64,000 nt of DNA. Origin: Lentibacillus cibarius. GTDB taxonomy: Bacteria; Bacillota; Bacilli; Bacillales; Amphibacillaceae. Shown in pieces: positions 17,783 to 26,405 of the stretch (its first letter is position 1; each line of letters starts with the position of its first letter). Both the position numbers and the translations under genes were made by a program. The notes below the pieces were generated by a model, which was given only the letters and a program-made list of their open reading frames with translations, did not search any database and was not told the origin of the DNA. The DNA is taken from the NCBI RefSeq assembly GCF_005887555.1, contig NZ_VCIA01000001.1:2294001-2358000 (forward strand), in the 5' to 3' direction.

Positions 17783-19299
17783 GCCTCTTCGCTGATTAAA
17801 ATGAAATAACTTGGCAATACTGGAAACTACCGAAACAAAAATGTAAGGTGGTTTTCATATGCTGATAGAAATTAAAGACTTAGAAAACGTGTTCCATATA
17901 CCTGAGCCATGGTACATTGACAACTGTATATTTGATGAAAACAAGGAACAATTGGATGTTTATGTAAAAGTAAATAAAAGTGCTCCAATGATTTGTTCCA
18001 ACTGTGATGCCGAACGTCAACGATTCTTTGATATCGCTGATTATGATCAACGGTGGAGGCATTTAAATTTTTTGGAATATCCTTGTTACATTCATGCCGA
18101 GCATCCCCGGACAGATTGTAAGAAGTGTGGAAAAAAGCACCGTGTTGATATTCCATGGGCTATTAAAACACGCGCTGGCTTTACCAAGTTGTTCGATGCA
18201 TGGATCATGATGCTGGTCAAGGACATGCCTATGAGTGCTGTCAGCCGTTTAGTAAAGGAACATGATACGCGACTTTGGCGGATACTCCATCACTATGTCG
18301 ATAACGCACTGGCTACTCAGGATTTATCACATGTTACCAAGATTAATACAGACGAAACTTCCTCAAAACGTGGTCATAATTATATCACCATTTTTGTGGA
18401 CTCAGAAAAACGAAACGTCATCCATGTAACGAAAGGAAAGGATGCCAGTACATGGGAAAAATGCAAAGAACGTTTAGAAGCTCAAGGCGGTAACCCAGAT
18501 AACGTAACAGAAGTCTGTATGGACATGTCTCCCGCCTTTATTAAAGGGGCTTCTGAGTACTTTCCGGATGCTGCCATTACGTTTGATAAATTCCATGTGA
18601 TTCAAGAAGCCAACAAAGCTGTAGATGCCGTACGTCGCACGGAACGCAAGACGTGTGCGGAACTCAAAAACACCCGCTATGTCTGGCTCAAGAATGAAAA
18701 GAACCTGACAAAGAAACAAAAGGGCATGCTCGACAAATTGAAAGACAGTGAACTGGACACCGCCAAAGCGTACCGAATGCGCCTTGTTCTGCAAGAGATC
18801 TACCAATACCCTGCTCAGATCGCTCCTATGGTACTTGAGGACTGGATTCAGTGGGGGTTACGTTGTCGCCTGGAACCAATGGTAGAACTGGCCAAAACAT
18901 TGCGCAGACATTACGACGGTGTTGTGCAGTGGTTCCAATCCCAGCTGAATAATGGCATTATGGAGGGTATTAACAGCTTATTCCAAGCAGCCAAACGGAA
19001 AGCCAGAGGGTATCGCTCGGATAAAAATATCGTTGCCATAGTTTACCTGCTTGCTGGTAAACTGGACTTCACACCTAAATAAAAAGAACAGGCATCAGTA
19101 TGGAGCCATGTATCGCTCGCAACCGAACCCGTTCCCTTGTCCGGTATTAGCGTATCCGTTTTTTGCACGCATTATACGGGCATCAGGTGGTGATTGTGGA
19201 GCGAAGCAATTGAACTCGTTCCCTTGTCCGGTTTTCATAGGTTTTCTGGAAACTATTAGATTGAAATTTGCCTTATTTCATTGTTCTTAGCGAAGAGCC
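17783..19299 (+). mobile_element. ISL3-family insertion sequence
   Basis: Imperfect inverted termini are GCCTCTTCGCTGATTAAAAT (17783) and the complement of the right end, GGCTCTTCGCTAAGAACAAT (to 19299); 27 bases align with six mismatches. The element holds one ISL3 transposase gene and about 215 bases of right non-coding DNA with a repeated CGTTCCCTTGTCCGGT block (about 19130 and 19219). The flanking octamers differ (TCATGAAT versus AACTTTTT), so there is no target duplication. Confidence 0.78.
17859..19082 (+). CDS. ISL3-family transposase
   Basis: This 407-residue DDE transposase has an N-terminal zinc-ribbon pattern (MICSNCDAE and RTDCKKCGKKHRVDIPW), an HTH region, and catalytic blocks INTDETSSKRGHNYIT, VCMDMSPAFIKGASEYFPDA, TFDKFHVIQEANKAVD and a C-terminal NGIMEGINSLFQAAKRKARG with the Glu. 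Length is typical. RBS AAGGTGG precedes the ATG. It looks intact. Confidence 0.92.
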   Translation: MLIEIKDLENVFHIPEPWYIDNCIFDENKEQLDVYVKVNKSAPMICSNCDAERQRFFDIADYDQRWRHLNFLEYPCYIHAEHPRTDCKKCGKKHRVDIPWAIKTRAGFTKLFDAWIMMLVKDMPMSAVSRLVKEHDTRLWRILHHYVDNALATQDLSHVTKINTDETSSKRGHNYITIFVDSEKRNVIHVTKGKDASTWEKCKERLEAQGGNPDNVTEVCMDMSPAFIKGASEYFPDAAITFDKFHVIQEANKAVDAVRRTERKTCAELKNTRYVWLKNEKNLTKKQKGMLDKLKDSELDTAKAYRMRLVLQEIYQYPAQIAPMVLEDWIQWGLRCRLEPMVELAKTLRRHYDGVVQWFQSQLNNGIMEGINSLFQAAKRKARGYRSDKNIVAIVYLLAGKLDFTPK

Positions 19300-19365
19300 A
19301 ACTTTTTTTAGTCTGAGTGCATTTAAGACAACAGTGACCGAACTTAAGGCAATGCAGCGGAGCCC
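19296..19365 (-). pseudogene. C-terminal remnant of a metal P-type ATPase
   Basis: On the minus strand this short stretch reads ALSSVTVVLNALRLKKVGS, the characteristic last helix and tail of CopA/CadA-type heavy-metal ATPases. It runs into the ISL3 terminus, which now supplies the final codons. The rest of the ATPase is absent upstream (19366-19460 shows no match) and on the other side of the IS. It records a lost transporter gene. Confidence 0.55.
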
Positions 19366-19460
19366 CCACTGATTGAAGTTTTAGTTTATCCCCTACCTAA
19401 ATGTCACCATCAACCCTGCTACGGGACAAATAGAGGAACTAACGTATGTCCCTCTCTTAT

Positions 19461-19514
19461 CTTACATAATCTTTATATTCAGTTAATACGAGGTCAATAA
19501 TCTTCCTTTATACT
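19461..19514 (+). promoter_or_regulatory. Predicted PhoP-box promoter of the glycerophosphodiesterase
   Basis: Three PhoP-like boxes at exact 11-base intervals are CTTACA (19461), TTTATA (19472) and TTAATA (19483); the B. subtilis consensus is TT(A/C/T)A(C/T)A. A -10 hexamer TATACT follows at 19509. The layout matches PhoP-activated promoters, so induction by phosphate limitation is inferred. Confidence 0.6.
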
Positions 19515-19551
19515 ATTAGGTAAATACATAGTAAAGGAGAGTGCTAGATTT

Positions 19552-20384
19552 ATGAAGGTTAGTTTTTCTATCTTTTTCATGGCAGTAACGTTCCTATTTA
19601 TGATTACGGTGCCTGCATATGCAGCGAGTAATGAGTCGCATTCAGAAGTAGCTAATGTTGCCCATCGGGGGCTTCGGGTCATGCTCCTGAAAATACAATG
19701 GCTGCATTTGACAAAGGATTTGAAATGAAGGCAGATTATATTGAAATTGATGTGCAAATGACACAAGACGGAGAATTAGTTGTAATCCATGATACTACTG
19801 TAGATCGCACAACAAATGGAACGGGTGCTGTTGGGGATTTCACGCTGGAAGAAATTAAACAGCTGGATGCAGGCAGCTGGTTTGACGAGCGTTTTGCCGG
19901 ACAAGAGGTCCCGACGTTTGAAGAGGTTATTGATGCTTACCGAGGCAAGATCGGGATATTAATTGAACTTAAGTCACCAGGATTATATCCAGGTATTGAA
20001 CAAAAGGTTGCAGATGCGTTAATCGAACGTAATATGCATCGCCCGAGTAACAATAAAATTATTATCCAATCCTTTAATCATGAGTCTGTCCAGATTTCTA
20101 AAGCGTTATTACCTGCTATTCCACACGGTGTACTTGCTGGAATGTCGTGGGAAAATGTGTCAGATGAGCAGCTTGCACATTTTGCAAGCTACGCAGATTA
20201 CTTCAACCCAAATAGGAACATTGTCACACCTGAACTGGTTGATCGTGTCCATGCAGTAGAAATGGAGATGTATCCTTACACAACAAGAACCCAAGAACAG
20301 GCTGATAACTTATTAGATCTTGGTGTCGATGGTATTATTACTGATTTCCCTGAGTATGTTTATAAGCACCCGGTTAAAAATTAA
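19552..20384 (+). pseudogene. Secreted glycerophosphodiester phosphodiesterase, frameshifted
   Basis: The ATG at 19552 opens a signal peptide (FFMAVTFLFMITVPAYAASN) and then NVAHRG, the start of a GDPD domain. The frame then breaks in a G5 run near 19670: one more G gives HRGASGHAPENTMAAFDKGF. The rest (from 19698) carries EIDVQMTQDGELVVIHD and VDRTTNGTG, catalytic for release of glycerol-3-phosphate from glycerophosphodiesters. It is exported and would supply phosphate from phospholipid head groups or teichoic acids. It is followed at 16 bases by a GntR gene. The single-base loss could be a sequencing error. Confidence 0.8.
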
Positions 20385-20399
20385 AGGGACAGTGGGGAG

Positions 20400-21125
20400 A
20401 TGATTGTTATTTCTTCAACTAAAGAATTTCGCATTGTTGATGATTTGATGCAGCAGATTGTTTCAAAAACATTGAAACCTGGAGCTAAATTGCCCTCTGA
20501 GTATACACTTGCAGAAAAGTACGAGGTGCCTCGAGCAACCGTAAGAAATGCGCTAAATAAGCTGGAGCAGCGAGGTTATATTTATTCCGAACAGGGGAAA
20601 GGTCGCTTTTTAAAAGAAGAATCTATTCAAATAGAGTTGCATCTAACGGGAAAAACGAGTTTCACAGAAAAAATGAAGCAATCCGAGTATCATTTGACAA
20701 CAGAAGCTATTACCTGTGAGAAAATCAGTTATGATGACAAAATATATTGCCTTCTGCATGCTGACCGAAACGAGGAAGTATTTAAGGTTGCTAGATTACG
20801 CTATATCGAAGGTAAACCTATTGCAATCCACCAGTCATTTGTCAGCAGTTCGAATTTCCCTGCTATCGCTAAGGATGGTCCAAACATTAGGTCGATGTTT
20901 ACGTATTACCGGGAGCATGGTTATCAGGAATTTGACAGCAATAAAAGTATACTGAGCATTACGTTTCCGACTTTTTACGAACAGGAGCTATTAGCTTGCA
21001 ATAGTTTGGTGCCGCTTATCGTTGTGGAAAGCGATTGTATTGATGTAGAATCAAACAAAGTTCTTGAACATACGAAAATATTGTATCGAAGTGATAAGTT
21101 TAAGTATGATATTACGAATATTTAA
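20400..21125 (+). CDS. GntR/HutC-family regulator (PhnF-like)
   Basis: This 241-residue regulator has an N-terminal winged helix (PGAKLPSEYTLAEKYEVPRA TVRNALNKLEQRGYIYSEQG) and a C-terminal UTRA ligand-binding domain (DEVFKVARLRY-type region, then IAIHQSFVSSSNFPAI). UTRA regulators of this kind control phosphonate and sugar genes. It lies between a PhoP-box-driven phosphodiesterase gene and the C-P lyase operon, so control of one or both by a phosphorus ester is likely. The ATG follows GGGGAG. A terminator separates it from phnG. Confidence 0.82.
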   Translation: MIVISSTKEFRIVDDLMQQIVSKTLKPGAKLPSEYTLAEKYEVPRATVRNALNKLEQRGYIYSEQGKGRFLKEESIQIELHLTGKTSFTEKMKQSEYHLTTEAITCEKISYDDKIYCLLHADRNEEVFKVARLRYIEGKPIAIHQSFVSSSNFPAIAKDGPNIRSMFTYYREHGYQEFDSNKSILSITFPTFYEQELLACNSLVPLIVVESDCIDVESNKVLEHTKILYRSDKFKYDITNI

Positions 21126-21192
21126 AGCCATAGCTGGATTCTTAAGTTGTTCAGTTTTGGGTGACAAAAACGAAAATGTATAGGATTAAAAG

Positions 21193-21230
21193 GAGCATTG
21201 AATTGTAAAGCAATTTAATGCTCTTTTTTT
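21193..21230 (+). terminator. Terminator after the GntR gene
   Basis: GAGCATTGAATTG (21193-21205) pairs with CAATTTAATGCTC (21211-21223) and is followed by seven T. It ends the GDPD-GntR transcript and insulates the phn operon. Confidence 0.85.
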
Positions 21231-21252
21231 ATTGTCCCAATTGTAAATAAAT

Positions 21253-21299
21253 TTTACAAAGATTTACAGTATCTTTTCACACAACAGCTTGGCGCCAAG
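21253..21299 (+). promoter_or_regulatory. phnG upstream control region: PhoP-like boxes and palindrome
   Basis: TTTACA occurs at 21253 and 21263 (10-base spacing, one short of the ideal 11), with a weak third TTTTCA at 21274. A perfect 12-bp palindrome CTTGGCGCCAAG lies at 21288-21299, a plausible GntR-family operator. The phnG RBS (AAAGGAGG) begins 15 bases further on. Dual control by PhoP and a local repressor is inferred. Confidence 0.45.
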
Positions 21300-21335
21300 T
21301 TATGATGAATTTGTAAAGGAGGTTGGAACACATTT

Positions 21336-21758
21336 ATGAAAAGAAAACGAAGAACAACAATTCTTATTCAAGCTGATCCAAATTTGGCTCGCCGTTTGGC
21401 AGCAACCATTACCACAAAATATGAATGTCGGGAAATTGTTGCACCGAGGTACGGATTAACAATGATGAAGATGCGTGAGACGGCAAAGAATTCATTATTT
21501 TATATCGGAGAAGTTCTTGTAACTGAAACGAAAGTAGAAATTAATCAGAGCATTGGTATAGGACTTGTAACGGGTATGCAGGATGAATTGTCTAAAGACT
21601 TGGCCATTATTGATGCAGCTTATAAAGCTAAACTTCCGGAAACAAACGATTGGGAAGATCAATTAATTGCTGCTGAAGAACAAATAGAAAAAGAAAAAGC
21701 ACAAAAGCAGGCGGAGATTTTTGAAACTAAGGTTAATTTCGAAACGATGGATGTCTAG
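21336..21758 (+). CDS. phnG: C-P lyase subunit PhnG
   Basis: This 140-residue protein is the PhnG subunit of the carbon-phosphorus lyase core complex (PhnGHIJ), which converts phosphonates through a ribose-1-phosphonate intermediate. Family features are REIVAPRYGLTMMKMRETAK and FYIGEVLVTETKVEINQSIG. It is close to E. coli length. RBS TAAAGGAGG precedes the ATG. It is the first gene of a tight cluster reaching phnE at 31529. Confidence 0.92.
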   Translation: MKRKRRTTILIQADPNLARRLAATITTKYECREIVAPRYGLTMMKMRETAKNSLFYIGEVLVTETKVEINQSIGIGLVTGMQDELSKDLAIIDAAYKAKLPETNDWEDQLIAAEEQIEKEKAQKQAEIFETKVNFETMDV

Positions 21759-21791
21759 TTCATCAAAAATTACATGATCGGGAGAGATAGT

Positions 21792-22388
21792 ATGGCGATG
21801 GTTCAAACACACGATTTGCAACAAGTATATCGAAAGCTGCTGCACAGTATGTCCAGACCAGGAACCATTTCAGTTATGGAAGAGAATGTTCACCAACCAG
21901 AAAATGGACTTCCTTGTAATCATGCCAGTTTTTTAACGATGATGACGCTGTTGGATGGCGAAGTGACCTTTCACATTCTCTCGGAAAATCAAACAAATTT
22001 ACATAACAAAATACCCGAATATACGTTAGCAAAACCCGCTCCTATCGATGAAGCTGACTATATTATTGCATTACGAGGCGTTTCAGAAAACGAGGTTATC
22101 CAAGCGATGAAACAATGTAAAATCGGAAATTTAATTGACCCTCAACATTCTGCAACGTGGATTATCGAATGTGAGACCTTATCCAATGATGGAGAATTGG
22201 TTTTAGCTGGTCCTGGTATCAAAGAAAAAGAGCAGCTTCATACAAGTATTACTAAAAATATGTGGAAAGCTCGAAATGAACGGACGAAAGAATATCCGTT
22301 AGGGGTGGATGTCATTTTTACAGATGAAATGGCCCGAATTGCCTGTGTTCCCAGAACAACATCCTTATCTTTTTCGGAGGTGAGATAA
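21792..22388 (+). CDS. phnH: C-P lyase subunit PhnH
   Basis: This 198-residue subunit of the C-P lyase core has the N-terminal QQVYRKLLHSMSRPGTI typical of PhnH and the late PLGVDVIFTDEMARIACVPR block. The ATG at 21792 is preferred over 21774 because GGGAGAG sits just before it. Its stop shares one base with the phnI start. PhnH is a structural dimer that helps phosphonate activation within the complex. Confidence 0.92.
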   Translation: MAMVQTHDLQQVYRKLLHSMSRPGTISVMEENVHQPENGLPCNHASFLTMMTLLDGEVTFHILSENQTNLHNKIPEYTLAKPAPIDEADYIIALRGVSENEVIQAMKQCKIGNLIDPQHSATWIIECETLSNDGELVLAGPGIKEKEQLHTSITKNMWKARNERTKEYPLGVDVIFTDEMARIACVPRTTSLSFSEVR

Positions 22389-23506
22389 TGGGGTATGTTG
22401 CGGTAAAAGGTGGCACCATGGCCATCGAAGCATCGATTAAACGATTAACCTATGACCGCTTAAAGGGGGAAGAAATAATTGAAATTCAAACCATACTTTC
22501 CACAATGCGGGCACTGGTCGATCAGGTAATGTCAGAAAGCAGTTTATACTCTCCATTTTTAGCAGCATTGGCTATTAAACAAGCAGAAGGAAGTATGGAA
22601 GAGGCGGTTTTTTTGATGCGGGCACATCGTTCAACACTGCCTAGACTTTATTACAGTGATACTGTTCAGCCGGAATCAATGCTTGTTGAACGTCGGATAT
22701 CTGCTAGTTTTAAAGATATTCCAGGAGGGCAATTATTAGGTTCTACAAATGATTATACACATCGATTGCTAGATTTTAGCCTGGTAAACGAAAGCCCAAT
22801 GCAAAACAAACAGTGGCTGCAGGATTACCTTAAATCGTTAGAAAACAACGTGGAAACCTCCGATTCGGTAACGTATTTTCCTAAAATCGTTGATTATTTA
22901 CGAAAAGAAGGTTTATTTGAAGAATACGAAATAGACCACACACCACCTGATGATATTACCAAGGGAAGTCTGCAATTTCCTGCTTCCAGAAGTGCAAGAT
23001 TGCAAGTGTTAACGCGGGGACAAACAGGAGCGGTAACAGCTTTAGGTTATGCCGCACTAAGAGGATATGGTCAGGTTCACCCTACTGTTGGGGAAGTACG
23101 AGTGGGGGAATTGCCAATCTACGTTGAACACCCAAACGAAGTAGAACAGGATGATGAAGATCAATTCTATATCGGGGATTTCAAGATGACGGAAGTGGAG
23201 TCATTTATTCCGATAACAAAAAAGGATGAAAATAATGAAAAGGAACTGGAGTTTGAAATCGGATATGGCGTTTGTTACGGACAAAATGAAACGAAAGCTA
23301 TTGCAATGAGTATTTTAGATCAATGCCTGGAGCACCCGGAATGGGAGTTTCCGACGCATGATGAAGAATTCGTTTTATTACACATTGATGCTGTTGAATC
23401 TACGGGCTTCATCTCCCATTTGAAGCTGCCGCATTACGTTACATTCCAATCGAAATTAGATAGTATACGCCAAATAAAGAAAGGAGCGCAAAAGGATGAA
23501 AACTAA
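22388..23506 (+). CDS. phnI: C-P lyase subunit PhnI
   Basis: This 372-residue protein starts MGYVAVKGGTMAIEASIK as PhnI proteins do, and contains SARLQVLTRGQTGAVTALGY and AALRGYGQVHPTVGEVRVGE. PhnI catalyses, with PhnG/H/L, the displacement of adenine from ATP by phosphonate to form ribose phosphonate triphosphate. RBS GGAGGTGAG. It overlaps phnJ by 11 bases. Confidence 0.93.
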   Translation: MGYVAVKGGTMAIEASIKRLTYDRLKGEEIIEIQTILSTMRALVDQVMSESSLYSPFLAALAIKQAEGSMEEAVFLMRAHRSTLPRLYYSDTVQPESMLVERRISASFKDIPGGQLLGSTNDYTHRLLDFSLVNESPMQNKQWLQDYLKSLENNVETSDSVTYFPKIVDYLRKEGLFEEYEIDHTPPDDITKGSLQFPASRSARLQVLTRGQTGAVTALGYAALRGYGQVHPTVGEVRVGELPIYVEHPNEVEQDDEDQFYIGDFKMTEVESFIPITKKDENNEKELEFEIGYGVCYGQNETKAIAMSILDQCLEHPEWEFPTHDEEFVLLHIDAVESTGFISHLKLPHYVTFQSKLDSIRQIKKGAQKDEN

Positions 23507-24359
23507 TACACACTTTGCATTTTTGGATGAAGGTTCCAAAAAAGAAATCCGTCGAACAATGTTAAAGGCTGTGGCAATTCCGGGGTATCAGGTTCCTTTT
23601 GCATCCAGAGAAATGCCGATCGCTCGCGGATGGGGCACAGGTGGCCTGCAAATAACATTGTCCATCCTTGGCAAACAAGATGTGTTAAAAGTTATCGACC
23701 AGGGAGCAGATGAATCTGTAAATGCCGTCAGTATCAAGAAATTAGTGCAGGAAACGACAGGTGTGGAGGTAACGGACCAGACACAGGAAGCTTCGGTTAT
23801 CCAATCAAGACACCGTATTCCGGAAGTTGCCTTAACAAAAGAACAGATTCTCGTCTTACAAGTACCAGAACCTGAACCGCTCCGGAATGTGGAAGCGAGT
23901 GAATATGTAACAAAGCGGCTTCATTCAGAGGACGAATATAGCGGCGCCTGGCTTATGTTGTTCGAACAAATTATGAAGTATAACAAAACGGCCACTGATG
24001 CTGATCATCCTGTATACGTAAATGATAGGTATGTCATGGCTCCAAGCCCAATTCCAAGATTTGATAATCCAAAAATGCATCAGTCAGAGTCCTTAATACT
24101 GCTTGGTGCGGGAAGGGAGAAGAAAATATATGCCGTCCCACCTTATACGGATGTGAAATCACTTGCCTTTGACGATTATCCATTTACCGTTGAATCGTTT
24201 GAAGGTGAGCACTGTCACTTGTGTGGTGCTACCGATGTTTTTATGGATGAGTTAATCGATTCGACAGGCAAAAGCCTCTATCAATGCAATGATACAAGCT
24301 ACTGTATGGCGCGTTTGAATGAAAAGGAGAAGCTGGAGGTGGAAAGCAGTTATGCATGA
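23496..24359 (+). CDS. phnJ: C-P lyase radical SAM subunit PhnJ
   Basis: This 287-residue protein is the catalytic C-P bond-cleaving enzyme. The cluster-binding cysteines lie near the C-terminus in CHLCGATD and YQCNDTSYCMARL, a CX2C-X20-CX5C arrangement (one residue shorter than E. coli in the middle spacer). IPGYQVPFASREMPIARGWG TGG is the conserved N-terminal block. It removes the phosphonate carbon as an alkane and leaves ribose 1,2-cyclic phosphate 5-phosphate. It overlaps phnI and phnK. Confidence 0.95.
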   Translation: MKTNTHFAFLDEGSKKEIRRTMLKAVAIPGYQVPFASREMPIARGWGTGGLQITLSILGKQDVLKVIDQGADESVNAVSIKKLVQETTGVEVTDQTQEASVIQSRHRIPEVALTKEQILVLQVPEPEPLRNVEASEYVTKRLHSEDEYSGAWLMLFEQIMKYNKTATDADHPVYVNDRYVMAPSPIPRFDNPKMHQSESLILLGAGREKKIYAVPPYTDVKSLAFDDYPFTVESFEGEHCHLCGATDVFMDELIDSTGKSLYQCNDTSYCMARLNEKEKLEVESSYA

Positions 24360-25191
24360 TGAGCCGATATTACGTATTGACCATTTAAATAAAACATTTG
24401 GTGAAGGGTGTGTCCATTGTCAGCGAGCCGAAACGCGTGAGCTCAAGAAAAATCACTGTCCGTATTGCAGTACAACGTATGCCTGTCAGGATGTATCACT
24501 TGAACTGTATTCTGGAGAGATCCTTGGAATTGTCGGGGAAAGCGGCAGTGGAAAATCAACGATGATGCAATGTTTATATTTTGATATGGATGTAACGTCA
24601 GGCGAGGTGTATATAAAGGATACAGAGTTGGAAGGAGAGAATCTTTTCGAATTATCCTCCCAGAAGAAACGTTATGTTCGTAACTATAAATACGGAATGG
24701 TCTATCAAAATCCGATTCACGGGTTGAAAATGAACTTTTCGTCTGTCGGTAATATCGCCGAAAAATTAATAGCAGCAGGCAATCGTAATGTTTCGGAAAT
24801 GGAAGCGATCAGTAAACGTTTGTTGGAAAGTGTGCATATCCCGCTATTTCGGATGAAACAAGAGCCGCGAAATTTTTCAGGGGGTATGCAGCAGCGCGTG
24901 CAAATTGCGAAGGCTTTATCCAATAATCCTCCCGTTCTCTTCTTGGATGAAGTAACGACAGGTCTTGACTTATCTGTTCAAGCGAATGTGCTGGATTTAA
25001 TTAAAAAGATTCAGCGGGAATTGGGTATTAGTATGATTGTTGTCTCGCATGATTTGGCAGTGATTCGGATGCTCGCTGATCGTACAGTCGTCATGCTTAA
25101 TGGAAGCATTATTGAAGAGGGGCTGACCGATCAGATTCTCGAAGATCCCCAGCATGCATATACGCAACAATTAGTTTATTCACTACTATAG
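24352..25191 (+). CDS. phnK: C-P lyase ATPase PhnK with extra Cys-rich insert
   Basis: This 279-residue ABC-type ATPase associates with the C-P lyase core. Walker A is GESGSGKSTM, signature FSGGMQQRVQIAKA, Walker B VLFLDEVTTGLD, switch VSHDLAVIRML. Compared with E. coli PhnK it has about 26 extra residues near position 17-44 with a CVHC/CPYC pair and further Cys, which looks like a small zinc ribbon. The ATG at 24352 overlaps the phnJ end by eight bases. It is not a transporter subunit. Confidence 0.9.
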   Translation: MHDEPILRIDHLNKTFGEGCVHCQRAETRELKKNHCPYCSTTYACQDVSLELYSGEILGIVGESGSGKSTMMQCLYFDMDVTSGEVYIKDTELEGENLFELSSQKKRYVRNYKYGMVYQNPIHGLKMNFSSVGNIAEKLIAAGNRNVSEMEAISKRLLESVHIPLFRMKQEPRNFSGGMQQRVQIAKALSNNPPVLFLDEVTTGLDLSVQANVLDLIKKIQRELGISMIVVSHDLAVIRMLADRTVVMLNGSIIEEGLTDQILEDPQHAYTQQLVYSLL

Positions 25192-25205
25192 GAGGCATGG
25201 ACACG

Positions 25206-26387
25206 GTGTACATTATTCATAACGGAGAGATTGTAGCAGAAGAAGCAATTATAAGTGGTTATGCGGTTATCGTTGATGGGGAAATTATTCAGAAAATCAT
25301 TCCTGAAGCGGAAATAAATAATTACCCTGACGCAACGCTTATTGATGCCCGGGGAGGTTATATTGCACCAGGATTTATTGACATTCATTCTGATTATATC
25401 GAAACAATTGCATCGCCAAGACCGACATCGCTAATGGATTTCAATATGAGTTTGCGGGAAGCAGAAAAAATATTAATCAGTCATGGAATAACAACGATGT
25501 TTCATTCCCTTTCGTTTTATAAAGAAGATGCATTCTCACACAGCCCGATCCGTCAACCGGAAAATGTGCAGAAAATGGTGGATGCCATAAATGCAACACA
25601 CAATGAACTGCATCTGATCAGGCACCGTCTGCATGCACGTTTTGAAATTGAAAACATTGGGCAAGTTGATCGTTTAGTTCAAAACATTGAAGATGATAAA
25701 GTCCATTTATTATCCTTTATGGATCATACACCAGGGCAAGGGCAATATCGAAACCTGGAAGTATACGGGGAAACATTAAAAGGCTACCACGACTTGACCG
25801 ATGCTGATGTGCAAACGATTATTCTGGAGCGGCAAAATACGGAAATCATGACCATTGACAAAATGAAAGAAGTTGCTGACATTGCGATCGATAAAGGCAT
25901 TGCGGTTGCTTCGCATGATGATGATGAAATCCAAAAACTTGAATTAGTTAAAGACATCGGAATAACGATTAGTGAATTTCCGATTACCATGGATGTGGCT
26001 AAAAAGGCTAAAGAAATGGGGTTATTTACGATTGCCGGGGCTCCAAATGTCTTACTTGGTGGTTCACACTCGGGAAATTTAGCTGCCGCTAGAGCTGTAA
26101 AGCATCAATGTGCCGATATTCTTTGCAGTGATTATTATCCGTCAGCTTTACTCCATGCGATATTTGATTTAAGTGATCACCATGGCAATGATTTGCACGA
26201 CATGTTTATGAAGGTAACCCTTAATCCGGCTAAAGCTGTACGAATAGATGATGAAATTGGCTCGATTAAAACAGGAAAAAAAGCTGACTTAATTATTATT
26301 GAAAGAATGGAAGACGGTTATCCCATGCTGACAAAAACAATGGTCAACGGCTCCTTAATAACGAGTACAAATTATCGCACAAAATAA
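25206..26387 (+). CDS. phnM: PhnM triphosphate diphosphohydrolase
   Basis: This roughly 393-residue amidohydrolase-fold enzyme removes pyrophosphate from ribose-1-phosphonate 5-triphosphate. Visible parts are YIAPGFIDIHSDYIETIASP (metal-binding His/Asp), LLSFMDHTPGQGQYRN, VASHDDDE and a late SDYYPSALLHAIFDL. GTG at 25206 sits ten bases after GGAGG; ATG 25197 is only one base after it. It stands between phnK and phnL, unlike the K-L-M order of E. coli. Confidence 0.9.
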   Translation: MYIIHNGEIVAEEAIISGYAVIVDGEIIQKIIPEAEINNYPDATLIDARGGYIAPGFIDIHSDYIETIASPRPTSLMDFNMSLREAEKILISHGITTMFHSLSFYKEDAFSHSPIRQPENVQKMVDAINATHNELHLIRHRLHARFEIENIGQVDRLVQNIEDDKVHLLSFMDHTPGQGQYRNLEVYGETLKGYHDLTDADVQTIILERQNTEIMTIDKMKEVADIAIDKGIAVASHDDDEIQKLELVKDIGITISEFPITMDVAKKAKEMGLFTIAGAPNVLLGGSHSGNLAAARAVKHQCADILCSDYYPSALLHAIFDLSDHHGNDLHDMFMKVTLNPAKAVRIDDEIGSIKTGKKADLIIIERMEDGYPMLTKTMVNGSLITSTNYRTK

Positions 26388-26405
26388 AGAGGAGGAGTGC
26401 TAGAT

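Noticed and set aside
19119..19235. Repeated CGTTCCCTTGTCCGGT blocks as a possible CRISPR or regulatory array
   Set aside because: Only two copies, inside the non-coding right part of the ISL3 element; no array structure.
17775..19307. 8-bp target duplication around the ISL3 element
   Set aside because: The flanking octamers TCATGAAT and AACTTTTT differ, so none is claimed.
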